A DNA stretch of 64,000 bases. Origin: Sphingobacterium alkalisoli. GTDB taxonomy: Bacteria; Bacteroidota; Bacteroidia; Sphingobacteriales; Sphingobacteriaceae. Within the stretch, counting starts at the first letter, position 1. Each line of letters opens with the position of its first letter. The position numbers were made by a program, and so were the translations under genes. Positions 45,873-53,113 of the stretch are shown piece after piece. The stretch lies in the NCBI RefSeq assembly GCF_005049105.1, contig NZ_SUKA01000003.1, forward strand, positions 744,001 to 808,000. The letters are read 5' to 3'. The notes beneath the pieces were generated by a model that saw nothing but the letters and a program-made list of their open reading frames with translations, was not told where the DNA came from and made no database searches.

Positions 45873-46901
45873 CTACTGCAGTAACTTATAAGTACCAAAA
45901 TAAAACAACCCCTGCGATCTGAAAACAGTAAGCGAGTCGCCACTAACGAAACCTAATTCTGTTCCCCCTGCACTGTTCTTAAATTTAAAAGCGCTGTTAT
46001 TAATATTTTCAAACGCGTTAGTAGGCTCTGCCGCAGCAGCCCTCTCCGCTGCACCGTAGTGACTACCCGTTGCATTGAATTTATAATACCAATCGGCTTT
46101 GTTGCTCGCAGGCCCCATTTTAAACTCTTCACCTCTAAATGTTTTACCGACAAACTGGTTCTGTTCATTTATAGCCAAAAGTACACCGGTGGTTTTATAT
46201 ACCATAGACAGGGCTCTGTAATAAGCAGAGGTAAGCTCATGCTTCTCATTTATTGCAAACCTGGCAGTGCGGTAGTTATTGGGATCGCTAATCGTAACGA
46301 GGAGTGAATCGGACGTCAGCTCGTATTCGCCCACAAGATCGTTGCCCGACCCCATGAAGACGGCTTTATTATCTTCCAATAACCTAATAAAATACACACT
46401 ATTATAAGATCCACTTGCCGGAGAAAGCGTACCTGCCACAAAATGTTCAGTAATATCAAATGCTTTTTCGAGTGTCAACTCCGACTCAACGGTAGTCTTA
46501 TTTCCCACGTTATCCGTCACCGTAAAATCGAGGTGATAGGCACCCGCAGGTGCATCAGAAGGAATGTCAATATGTTCGTGAAATAAGGTATTCCTTACGC
46601 CGATATACGGTCCGTCATTGTAAGATTTCAGGATTTTAAAATTGCCAGCTTCCTGATGGATTTCAATCTCTATTTTAGCAATGAGGCCTACAGCGATTAT
46701 ATCGCCTTCTAAATGCAGTTCGGATCCCACAACTACCTTTTTGCTGTTTGACGCCCCAATCTCGGACAAATTAATCACTGGGGCTTCGACCAATTCTACC
46801 TTGTCGTCTTTACAAGATGTAATGACTCCACCTAAACTTAATAGTAGAAATAGAAGATAAATTGTATTTTTTTTCATGTGAATTTTAGTTTTTAATGTCA
46901 A
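45873..46901 (-). CDS. DUF4625 lipoprotein 2 of the zip operon, with extra C-terminal domain
   Basis: 342 residues with a lipobox (GGVITSCKDD). The first ~140 residues are a DUF4625 domain with NTLFHEHIDIPSDAPAGAYHLDFTVTDNVGN. The rest is a beta-rich domain of unknown type (SVYFIRLLEDNKAVFMGSGNDL, LYYFGTYKLLQ at the end) that resembles a lipocalin-like or ZinT-like add-on only in general composition. It follows the third DUF4625 gene by 14 bases and precedes the first by 24. Confidence 0.78.
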   Translation of the reverse strand: MTLKTKIHMKKNTIYLLFLLLSLGGVITSCKDDKVELVEAPVINLSEIGASNSKKVVVGSELHLEGDIIAVGLIAKIEIEIHQEAGNFKILKSYNDGPYIGVRNTLFHEHIDIPSDAPAGAYHLDFTVTDNVGNKTTVESELTLEKAFDITEHFVAGTLSPASGSYNSVYFIRLLEDNKAVFMGSGNDLVGEYELTSDSLLVTISDPNNYRTARFAINEKHELTSAYYRALSMVYKTTGVLLAINEQNQFVGKTFRGEEFKMGPASNKADWYYKFNATGSHYGAAERAAAAEPTNAFENINNSAFKFKNSAGGTELGFVSGDSLTVFRSQGLFYFGTYKLLQ

Positions 46902-46915
46902 ATAATTGCGTTATT

Positions 46916-47662
46916 TTACTTCTTCTCAAAACTGCCGCGCGTTTCAAACGTCCGATCTTGCTGATCTTTTACCTGTAGCACGACCTCATACCTACCTTTA
47001 GGCACATCAGCTACTTTAAGGTGTTCATGGAAGTTGTATTCCAATTTGCCTACCATGCTTGCCTTTTCGAATGGATACTCCTTACTCCAGGAATCCCCTA
47101 TTATGCTAATCGTAACCGATTTGATCGTTTTGGCTGCACTCAGCTGGCTTTCCAGATGTAGATCTGTACCATCGGCGTTAATGCCTACCTCCAGTTTGGA
47201 TGCAAGTGGTATCGAGCTATCCACTGATATATTAAAATCAACAGTTGATTCGACTTCGGTCAAATCCGCATATATAACCTTTATTTTCAAATGGTAATCC
47301 CCTACCTTAGCATCCATTGGAATAGGGATAGCCTCTTTAAAATCGGCTGATTTCTGTCCTGCAAGTCCGTCTCGATACCGCTGTGAAAAATTCCAGCCCG
47401 ATCCCGATTTCGGCGAAATAGCCAGTTCAATTTCCTTAATATCTTTATCACCCTTCACCTTCGCCGTTACAGGCATAGCTATTCCTGCAAAGCCCTTCGG
47501 GTCGCTATCCGTACCCACTTTTAGATCCGTAATCGCTGTATCGTTGCCGCTATTACAACTGTACAGTACGCCAAGTCCGATAAAGAGCAATACAATACAG
47601 GTAATATATCTACACGCTGCGGGCAATAGATATTCTTTAAAAAATTTGATAATGTTATTCAT
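46916..47662 (-). CDS. DUF4625 lipoprotein 3 of the zip operon
   Basis: 248 residues from ATG 47662 (MNNIIKFFKEYLLPAACRY), which overlaps the zip stop codon by 8 bases, so it is translationally coupled. The frame is open upstream to 47917 but that part is the antisense of the zip histidine-rich tail. Lipobox GVLYSCNSGN, then two beta domains; the second has YNFHEHLKVADVPKGRYEVVLQV. The first domain lacks the HEH motif (AIPIPMDAKVGDYHLKI). Probably exported to the envelope, working with the zip transporter. Confidence 0.78.
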   Translation of the reverse strand: MNNIIKFFKEYLLPAACRYITCIVLLFIGLGVLYSCNSGNDTAITDLKVGTDSDPKGFAGIAMPVTAKVKGDKDIKEIELAISPKSGSGWNFSQRYRDGLAGQKSADFKEAIPIPMDAKVGDYHLKIKVIYADLTEVESTVDFNISVDSSIPLASKLEVGINADGTDLHLESQLSAAKTIKSVTISIIGDSWSKEYPFEKASMVGKLEYNFHEHLKVADVPKGRYEVVLQVKDQQDRTFETRGSFEKK

Positions 47663-48521
47663 GATTGTGTTCGTTATGGGTTTCATCCTTTTGCTCGGGC
47701 TCATGTCCATGATGATTGTGGTCGTGGTCATGATCGTCATGGCTGTGACCGTGATCATGTCCGCGTTCGCCATGCTGATGATGACTATGATCATGGCCGT
47801 CAAAAAATAGATTTCCGACTGCAAGCAAGAGCCCGATAAACACAGCCAACATTTTCCGCTTGTTAAACGTATGGTGGTCTGCCGATCCCGATTCAAATAA
47901 GATCGTCGTCGAAACATGCAGGAAAATACCGATTACCACCGCCATGATTTTATCGTAGTAGAGGTGGATGTCGCCAATACTTCCCTCGCTGATTCCCTTA
48001 CTGACCAGAAATCCCAGTGGGGTCATGAAGGCAAAAATCAATAAGCAGATGGCTATTTTCCTTTTAGACAAGTTGGTCGCAATCAGCAAGCTGCCCAACG
48101 CAAATGCTGCAGGTATATGGTGGATCGAAATACCAAATACCAGCTGGGATTGCTGACCGGAAGCCAATGGCATACCTTCCAAAAATGCATGCAGACATAG
48201 ACTGATCATAATGGCCAAAGGAAATGCACTGTGATTTCCGTGGTGCACATGGCCGTGTTCAATCCCCTGTGAGAAATGTTCCAACACCAACTGAAAGATA
48301 AAGCCACCCAATATATAGAGGCCTATCGTCGATCCGGCGGTTTCGTTTCCTTGATAGACATGTGGAATGAGGTGCAGTACGGTAATTCCAAATAGATACG
48401 CCCCACTAAACGAAAGAATAAGCTTAAGGAGTGAGGTACTGTCTCTCTTCACGAAAAAAACCGATAGACCGCTTAATAAAGCGGGCAGAAATAAGATTAA
48501 AATAATAAGTAAAGGATGCAT
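47655..48521 (-). CDS. ZIP-family metal transporter
   Basis: 288 residues from ATG 48521 (MHPLLIILILFLPALLSGLS); an upstream in-frame ATG at 48569 would cover the promoter. About eight hydrophobic segments carry the ZIP binuclear metal motifs SLCLHAFLEGMPLASG (TM4) and ISIHHIPAAFALGS (TM5). The C-terminal ~45 residues are extremely histidine-rich (GHDHSHHQHGERGHDHGHSH). It imports zinc or a similar divalent ion. First of an operon with three DUF4625 lipoproteins. Its promoter carries the shared operator at 48565-48579. Confidence 0.9.
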   Translation of the reverse strand: MHPLLIILILFLPALLSGLSVFFVKRDSTSLLKLILSFSGAYLFGITVLHLIPHVYQGNETAGSTIGLYILGGFIFQLVLEHFSQGIEHGHVHHGNHSAFPLAIMISLCLHAFLEGMPLASGQQSQLVFGISIHHIPAAFALGSLLIATNLSKRKIAICLLIFAFMTPLGFLVSKGISEGSIGDIHLYYDKIMAVVIGIFLHVSTTILFESGSADHHTFNKRKMLAVFIGLLLAVGNLFFDGHDHSHHQHGERGHDHGHSHDDHDHDHNHHGHEPEQKDETHNEHNHE

Positions 48522-48538
48522 ATAAGTTTGTTTTCGTG

Positions 48539-48569
48539 CAAAGATAACATATAGAAATACTAAATGCAA
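48539..48569 (-). promoter_or_regulatory. Promoter of the zip operon
   Basis: Minus strand: TTG at 48569-48567, 20-nt spacer, -7 element TATCTTTG at 48546-48539. The -33 TTG is part of the left TGCAA half-site of the operator at 48565-48579. It lies 18 bases before the zip ATG. Confidence 0.7.
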
Positions 48570-48579
48570 CTATATTGCT
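48565..48579. promoter_or_regulatory. Zur-like operator shared by two divergent promoters
   Basis: TGCAACTATATTGCT, one base off a TGCAA-N5-TTGCA palindrome. It sits between the zip and GTPase operons and overlaps the -33 elements of both promoters. Two better copies lie before the histidine-rich lipoprotein gene. A zinc-responsive repressor such as Zur is the obvious candidate; this is inference. Confidence 0.65.
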
Positions 48580-48605
48580 TTTATGAAATATACTTTATAC
48601 TTTTG
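48575..48605 (+). promoter_or_regulatory. Promoter of the small ORF/GTPase operon
   Basis: TTG at 48575-48577, 20-nt spacer, perfect -7 element TACTTTTG at 48598-48605. The -33 TTG is part of the right half-site of the operator at 48565-48579. The first start codon is at 48628. Confidence 0.75.
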
Positions 48606-48627
48606 CGGTAGCAATTAATACGATAAT

Positions 48628-48864
48628 ATGATCCCACAGAACTTCGAAGAATGGAAAATATGCATTGAAAAGAAATGCCAGATACCACTGACGGTGGCTT
48701 TCGCGAGCCAACGGCTAACCATTTATAGCCAACGTGAGCTTCCTGAAACACAACGCTTCATCAAGCTTTATGGCGAACCCCATTACCTACGGGTTATGGA
48801 ATGGTTCAGCCGTATAGCTGCTGGCGAAAATGTACTCGAGCCCTCATCAAATGACAAAAAATAA
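48628..48864 (+). CDS. Small conserved-looking protein before the zinc GTPase
   Basis: 78 residues: no signal peptide, no membrane segment, two cysteines (CIEKKCQIP). The C-terminal half looks helical (RFIKLYGEPHYLRVMEWFSRIAAG). No family recognised. It lies 22 bases after a strong -7 element and only 4 bases before the GTPase start, so the two are co-translated. The context suggests a zinc-related accessory or target of the GTPase. Confidence 0.7.
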   Translation: MIPQNFEEWKICIEKKCQIPLTVAFASQRLTIYSQRELPETQRFIKLYGEPHYLRVMEWFSRIAAGENVLEPSSNDKK

Positions 48865-48868
48865 ATAA

Positions 48869-50068
48869 ATGAACCAAAAAAAATTACCCGTTACGGTACT
48901 AAGCGGATTTCTTGGAGCCGGAAAGACCACCCTTTTAAATCATATCCTGCATAATAAGGATAACCTCAAGGTAGCCGTTATTGTAAACGACATGAGTGAG
49001 GTGAATATCGACGCGCAATTAGTAGCGAAAGAAAATACCTTATCCCGCACAGAAGAGAAATTAGTAGAAATGAGCAACGGATGCATTTGTTGTACCCTTC
49101 GTGAAGATCTGATGGTCGAAGTCGAAAGGCTTGCCAAAGAGAATCGGTTTGACTACCTCTTAATCGAAAGTACCGGGATTTCTGAACCTGTCCCAGTGGC
49201 TCAAACATTCAGTTACACAGATGAAAATAAGGGTATAGACCTTTCGGCATTTAGTTATATCGACACCATGGTTACAGTTGTCGACTGTTATAACTTTTTC
49301 AAAGATTTCGGTTCAGACGACTTGCTTCTCGACCGGGAATTGACGGACGACGAATATGATTCCCGCACCATCGTGAACTTACTGACCGACCAGATCGAGT
49401 TTGCCAACGTCATTCTGCTCAACAAGACTGATCTTGTTTCAGATGAAACAATCGGTATACTGGAAGCCGCCATTAAGAAACTGAATCCAGAAGCAAAGCT
49501 CATCAGATCGCATTTTGGACGGGTGGATACCAAAGAGATATTGGGCACAAAGCGCTTTGATTTCGAGAAGGCTTCAGCATCTGCAGGGTGGATTAAAGAA
49601 CTCGAGAACGAGCATACACCCGAAACGGAAGAGTACGGTATCTCTTCATTCGTATTCCGTACCAGCAGACCCTTTCATCCCCAACGGTGGCACCATTACT
49701 TAAACGAGGTATATCCGCATAATATCATCCGGACAAAGGGCTTGTTTTGGTTGGCCTCAAGGCCGCACACCGCCGTTAGCTTTAGCCAAGCGGGAGGCAG
49801 CCTACGGATTGAAAATGCCGGATCCTGGTGGTGCAGTATTCCCGAGAACGAACGCGAGCATTATGCCGACTATATTGAAAATAAAGATTATATCCTATCC
49901 CGTTGGGATCGGGAATGGGCAGACCGAAAAACGGAATTGGTATTCATCGGTCAGGACATGGATAAGGCGGAGCACGTTGCTGCTTTGGGAGCTTGCCTAT
50001 TGACGGAAAATGAAACCAATAACTGGGAGAATACATCTTGGGTGGATCCATTTCCGCAGAACTTCTAG
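48869..50068 (+). CDS. CobW/ZNG1-family zinc-chaperone GTPase
   Basis: 399 residues, G3E family. Walker A GFLGAGKT is at 13-20. The metal-binding motif CICC (72-75) lies in [13 protein letters not shown]. The G-domain continues with [18 protein letters not shown] and a late LNKTDLV guanine-specificity motif. A C-terminal CobW_C domain has [14 protein letters not shown], with more histidines than usual. Such GTPases (ZagA, ZigA, ZNG1) deliver zinc to target enzymes in scarcity. The promoter of its operon carries the operator shared with zip. Confidence 0.92.
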   Translation: MNQKKLPVTVLSGFLGAGKTTLLNHILHNKDNLKVAVIVNDMSEVNIDAQLVAKENTLSRTEEKLVEMSNGCICCTLREDLMVEVERLAKENRFDYLLIESTGISEPVPVAQTFSYTDENKGIDLSAFSYIDTMVTVVDCYNFFKDFGSDDLLLDRELTDDEYDSRTIVNLLTDQIEFANVILLNKTDLVSDETIGILEAAIKKLNPEAKLIRSHFGRVDTKEILGTKRFDFEKASASAGWIKELENEHTPETEEYGISSFVFRTSRPFHPQRWHHYLNEVYPHNIIRTKGLFWLASRPHTAVSFSQAGGSLRIENAGSWWCSIPENEREHYADYIENKDYILSRWDREWADRKTELVFIGQDMDKAEHVAALGACLLTENETNNWENTSWVDPFPQNF

Positions 50069-50227
50069 GTAAATCGTACTTCTATCCTCACTACCCCCCA
50101 GCGATGTATTCATCTCTGGGGTAGAAAATGCATTCTTTGACGTAACAGGTACCTGTAACACCTTTAATCGAAGCTGGGTAGACCTAATTCCATGTTCCTT
50201 TTTTAATAATTTCGTAAGGTCCTCCAT
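50069..50227 (-). pseudogene. Truncated Fur-family (Zur-like) regulator remnant
   Basis: Read from ATG 50227, about 53 residues follow the pattern of a Fur-type winged helix: MEDLTKLLKKEHGIRSTQLR, then LKVLQV, TSKNAFSTPEM, SLGG and DRSTIY, which matches the D-R-x-T-x-Y recognition helix. The similarity stops exactly where the antisense of the GTPase gene's stop begins. There is no dimerisation domain and no HxH metal site. It looks like a zinc-uptake regulator destroyed by rearrangement, next to operators it could have bound. Confidence 0.6.
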
Positions 50228-50280
50228 CGCAGTTTCGTCTATCCTAAAAAACTAATGTTTATCATTAATAATACACCACA

Positions 50281-50314
50281 AAGGCTTGGTATCCCCTATG
50301 AGATACCAAGCCTT
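50281..50314 (-). terminator. Terminator of the histidine-rich lipoprotein gene
   Basis: AAGGCTTGGTATC and GATACCAAGCCTT form a perfect 13-bp stem with an 8-nt loop, 15 bases past the stop of the gene at 50329. No long T-run follows on the minus strand. Confidence 0.7.
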
Positions 50315-50328
50315 ATAAGAAAATAAAA

Positions 50329-51039
50329 TTAATGATCGTGCCCGTGTTCAGCGTGGATTTCAAATTTCAATTCCAAAACGTTCTCACCGGCAAATAGCGT
50401 TGCATAATTGTCTTTGTTCCAATCTGTACGCGTAACCGTAGCTTTCAATCCTGTATTTAGCTTTCTCAATACATACTTCACTTCTTTCATTGCACCCTCG
50501 TTATCGTGACCGATCGTAAAGTAGCTCAAGATTCCAGTGGTCTCGAACTGACCACTTACATCAGTATCGTCGCCATATTTTAAATCGCGTGGTTGAAAAA
50601 TGGCACCGCTCTCATCATCCGTATCCGGATTTAAGATAAAGTTACCCCCTACCAAAAAAGCTTTATAATTATCGGCTACCGCTTTGCTGGCAATAAAGTC
50701 ATTCTGCACTTCTTTTCCATTATAATCCCATGCTTTCAGCTCGATTTTATAGACCGCGTCCGCTTCCAGATGCAAGTGGCCGCCAGACGTAGCATCACCA
50801 TTTTCATCAAACTTGATCGTTACGGACTCCCCTTCTACACCAGCAGCAAGACCGTGGAAATGGTCACCATGTGGGTAAACGGCCTCACCGCTCACTTCTG
50901 TCAGTATAAGCTCTGAGCGCTCAATACCTTCTTTTATCGGATCGTTGTCGTCATCCTTGTTACAAGAAGAAAGCGAGAACATCGTAAATCCAACCAACGC
51001 TAGTGCGACTAAAAATTTGTTTTGTTTTTGTGTAATCAT
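50329..51039 (-). CDS. Histidine-rich lipoprotein, probably zinc-binding
   Basis: 236 residues with a lipobox (FSLSSCNKDDD). Metal-ligand-like clusters are visible: VYPHGDHFHGL contains an HxxHxH histidine-triad-type motif (about residue 57), GGHLHLEADA (about 87), and the C-terminal HAEHGHDH. The body looks beta-rich. No catalytic motif. It is exported and probably binds or collects zinc at the cell surface. Two operator-like sites cover its promoter. It is a single-gene unit ending in a strong hairpin. Confidence 0.75.
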   Translation of the reverse strand: MITQKQNKFLVALALVGFTMFSLSSCNKDDDNDPIKEGIERSELILTEVSGEAVYPHGDHFHGLAAGVEGESVTIKFDENGDATSGGHLHLEADAVYKIELKAWDYNGKEVQNDFIASKAVADNYKAFLVGGNFILNPDTDDESGAIFQPRDLKYGDDTDVSGQFETTGILSYFTIGHDNEGAMKEVKYVLRKLNTGLKATVTRTDWNKDNYATLFAGENVLELKFEIHAEHGHDH

Positions 51040-51055
51040 AATAAATTTGTATTAA

Positions 51056-51070
51056 TGCAATTAAGTTGCA
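51056..51070. promoter_or_regulatory. Operator-like site over the lipoprotein promoter -7 region
   Basis: TGCAATTAAGTTGCA, a perfect TGCAA-N5-TTGCA palindrome. It overlaps the end of the -7 element at 51076-51069 and the expected start of transcription. Same motif as at 48565 and 51095. Confidence 0.65.
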
Positions 51071-51099
51071 AACATACAAACTGAAAATAATAAATGCAA
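51069..51099 (-). promoter_or_regulatory. Promoter of the histidine-rich lipoprotein
   Basis: Minus strand: TTG 51099-51097, 20-nt spacer, -7 element TATGTTTG at 51076-51069. The TTG is inside the operator at 51095-51109; the -7 touches the one at 51056-51070. Confidence 0.7.
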
Positions 51100-51109
51100 T
51101 ATAATTGCA
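51095..51109. promoter_or_regulatory. Operator-like site over the lipoprotein promoter -33 region
   Basis: TGCAATATAATTGCA, a perfect palindrome with flanks that extend it by three bases on each side (AAA and TTT). It contains the -33 TTG of the minus-strand promoter. Best copy of the motif in the window. Confidence 0.7.
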
Positions 51110-51163
51110 TTTAAAACTTTACATAAATATAGAGGAGTTGCGATGTAATGACAACACAAGCAA

Positions 51164-51194
51164 AAAAACGCGGTACTATGATAATACCGCGTTT
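51164..51194 (-). terminator. Rho-independent terminator of the AI-2E-family gene
   Basis: On the minus strand AAACGCGGTA pairs with TACCGCGTTT (10 bp, about 9-nt loop) and runs into a T-run, 27 bases past the stop at 51221. Confidence 0.85.
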
Positions 51195-51220
51195 GACGTT
51201 TAATGGCTTCATTTAGCAAA

Positions 51221-52270
51221 TTAATCCATTGCAGACTGCTGTAATTGGTCTTGTTTTTTGATATATAGTTCGTTCACCATTACCATGACGATCACCAAAA
51301 TAGGTGTTGCAAGGACGATACCCCATCCGCCGAGCCAAATACCAATGAAGACCTGCGAAATAATGATCAGCGCAGGCGGTGTCTTGATTAGTTCCTGCTG
51401 GACTAAGGGTGTTATAAAATTACTTTCCAATACCTGTACAACACAGTATATAAGGATCACCCAGGCAGCCGTTGTGGGAGACTGTGCCAGTGCTACAAGG
51501 GCAGCGGGAATTACCGCTATAACGGGGCCGAAGTTAGGAATAAAGCTTAGCAAGCCGGCAATTAACGCCAAGATCAACCACAGATCGATGCCTAGTATAG
51601 ACAGGCCTATGGCGGTCAAAACAAATACCACAAACATCGAAAACAACATGCCTTTTAACCAGGCGCGCAGATTTTGGGCAGTGAGGTTAATAATTTCTGC
51701 TCCTTCAGCACGGGCTTTGGCTGGCAATAACTTCACTACCCCCATCTTATATTCTTTCGGTGTAGCCGTAAAGAAAACTCCTATAAAAAGTGCGACATAG
51801 ATATCTCCGAAGAAACCGAGCGTACTGTTGAAGAAGCTACCGAGCACAGGAGATAATTTTTGCAACATTTGAGAAGATTTAGCCTTTTGATAAGCCGATC
51901 TAAACATCTCGTTCTTTTCCAAATAGGCTTTTGCATCTTCTATCAGGGCGGGAACTTCTTTAGAAAATCGCATCGCCTCATCGACCACACGCGTGCCGAT
52001 TAAGAAAAATACACCTGTTAGAAACAGGATCGTGATCAGGATAGAGGCAAAAAGCGGCCATTTACCGGGCAGCTTTGTTTTGCGCGCAATCATTCCAGCT
52101 AATCCATGAAAAAAAACAGATATAATCACTCCCATAAGAATAAAAAGCAATACGTTTACCGCCTTCCATAGTAACAACAAAATTATGGTTACCAATGCAG
52201 TAATACCAACTGCAGTCCATACTTTATCAAGGAAAGTCGTGTTGGCGTTAGGGGAATTTTGTTCTTTCAA
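51221..52270 (-). CDS. AI-2E family transporter
   Basis: 349 residues with about eight hydrophobic segments. Family features: LGFFGDIYVALFIGVFF, NLRAWLKGMLFSMFVVFVLTAIGL, LALIAGLLSFIPNFGPVIAVIPA (the conserved P-N-x-G-P) and the ending GIVLATPILVIVMVMVNELYI. Named for AI-2 export (TqsA), but most members are permeases or Na+/H+ antiporters of unknown substrate. It is a single-gene unit with its own terminator. Confidence 0.88.
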   Translation of the reverse strand: MKEQNSPNANTTFLDKVWTAVGITALVTIILLLLWKAVNVLLFILMGVIISVFFHGLAGMIARKTKLPGKWPLFASILITILFLTGVFFLIGTRVVDEAMRFSKEVPALIEDAKAYLEKNEMFRSAYQKAKSSQMLQKLSPVLGSFFNSTLGFFGDIYVALFIGVFFTATPKEYKMGVVKLLPAKARAEGAEIINLTAQNLRAWLKGMLFSMFVVFVLTAIGLSILGIDLWLILALIAGLLSFIPNFGPVIAVIPAALVALAQSPTTAAWVILIYCVVQVLESNFITPLVQQELIKTPPALIIISQVFIGIWLGGWGIVLATPILVIVMVMVNELYIKKQDQLQQSAMD

Positions 52271-52513
52271 AGGTCTCTATTTTTATATTAAACAATCCGT
52301 CGTTGCTCTAAGTGAACAAAAAGGAAAACAAATAGTTTTTGTGCTGTACGAAAAAAAAATTGCTTTCTTTTACATTTACCAGCCCCATATTACCGTAACT
52401 TTTTTATACGACCAATACGTTTATTTTTTACTATTTTTATCCATTCATCTTCGGCATCCGAGCTTGGTACGAACGCCGGGCTAGCTACGGTATACTTTAA
52501 AATTTGCAATAAA

Positions 52514-53113
52514 ATGAAGAAAATTCTTGTTCTGATGTTTCACCCCCGGTTGGAATCCAGCATCGTGAATGTGTTTTTACAGCAGGAACTGATCAATCAT
52601 CCATCACTTAAGATAAAGGATATGTATGAGCTGTATCCCGATTTTAATATTGATATTAAAAGAGAACAGCAAGATTTATTGGAAGCAGATCTCATTATCA
52701 TGCAGCATCCTTTTTTCTGGTATGCCGCCCCTCCTTTGGTTAAGCAATGGATCGATCTGGTGCTAGAGCACAATTGGGCATATGGACGAACCGGAGACAA
52801 ACTGGCCGGTAAGAAAATACTACATATCATCAGCAGCGGGGGCACTTTTGAAGCCTACCACAGTGCCGGAAAAAATCAGTATACATATTTAGAACTTTTA
52901 CGTCCCTTCGAGCTAACCTACAAGCTGTGCCAGATGCAGCAGCTCCCCCCGTACATCATTCCCGGTGCCAACAAGTTAAGTACAAGTGCACTTGAAAACC
53001 ACTCCCGTCAGATCAATACGCTTATTGCATCTCTTATAGAACACGATCTAAACTTCACTATCCCTGAACACACCGAATATTTAAACGATACAACAATACA
53101 CTATGGCAGCTGA
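52514..53113 (+). CDS. KefF-like NAD(P)H quinone reductase
   Basis: 199 residues. Flavodoxin-like fold: ILVLMFHPRLESSIVNVFL at the N-terminus, LIIMQHPFFWYAAPPLVKQWIDLVLEHNWAYGRTGDKLAGKK (the conserved P-x-W-x-x-P-x-x-K-W-x-D segment), then ISSGGTFEAYHSAGKN. These are the KefF/MdaB family hallmarks. KefF binds and activates the KefC potassium efflux channel. Its end overlaps the KefC-like gene by 11 bases, supporting such a partnership. Confidence 0.88.
   Translation: MKKILVLMFHPRLESSIVNVFLQQELINHPSLKIKDMYELYPDFNIDIKREQQDLLEADLIIMQHPFFWYAAPPLVKQWIDLVLEHNWAYGRTGDKLAGKKILHIISSGGTFEAYHSAGKNQYTYLELLRPFELTYKLCQMQQLPPYIIPGANKLSTSALENHSRQINTLIASLIEHDLNFTIPEHTEYLNDTTIHYGS

Noticed and set aside
47663-47917. 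Upstream extension of the third DUF4625 gene (MFRRRSYLN...)
   Set aside because: It reads the histidine-rich 3' end of zip in another frame (Met/Ile/Thr low complexity). The ATG at 47662 gives a proper lipoprotein signal.
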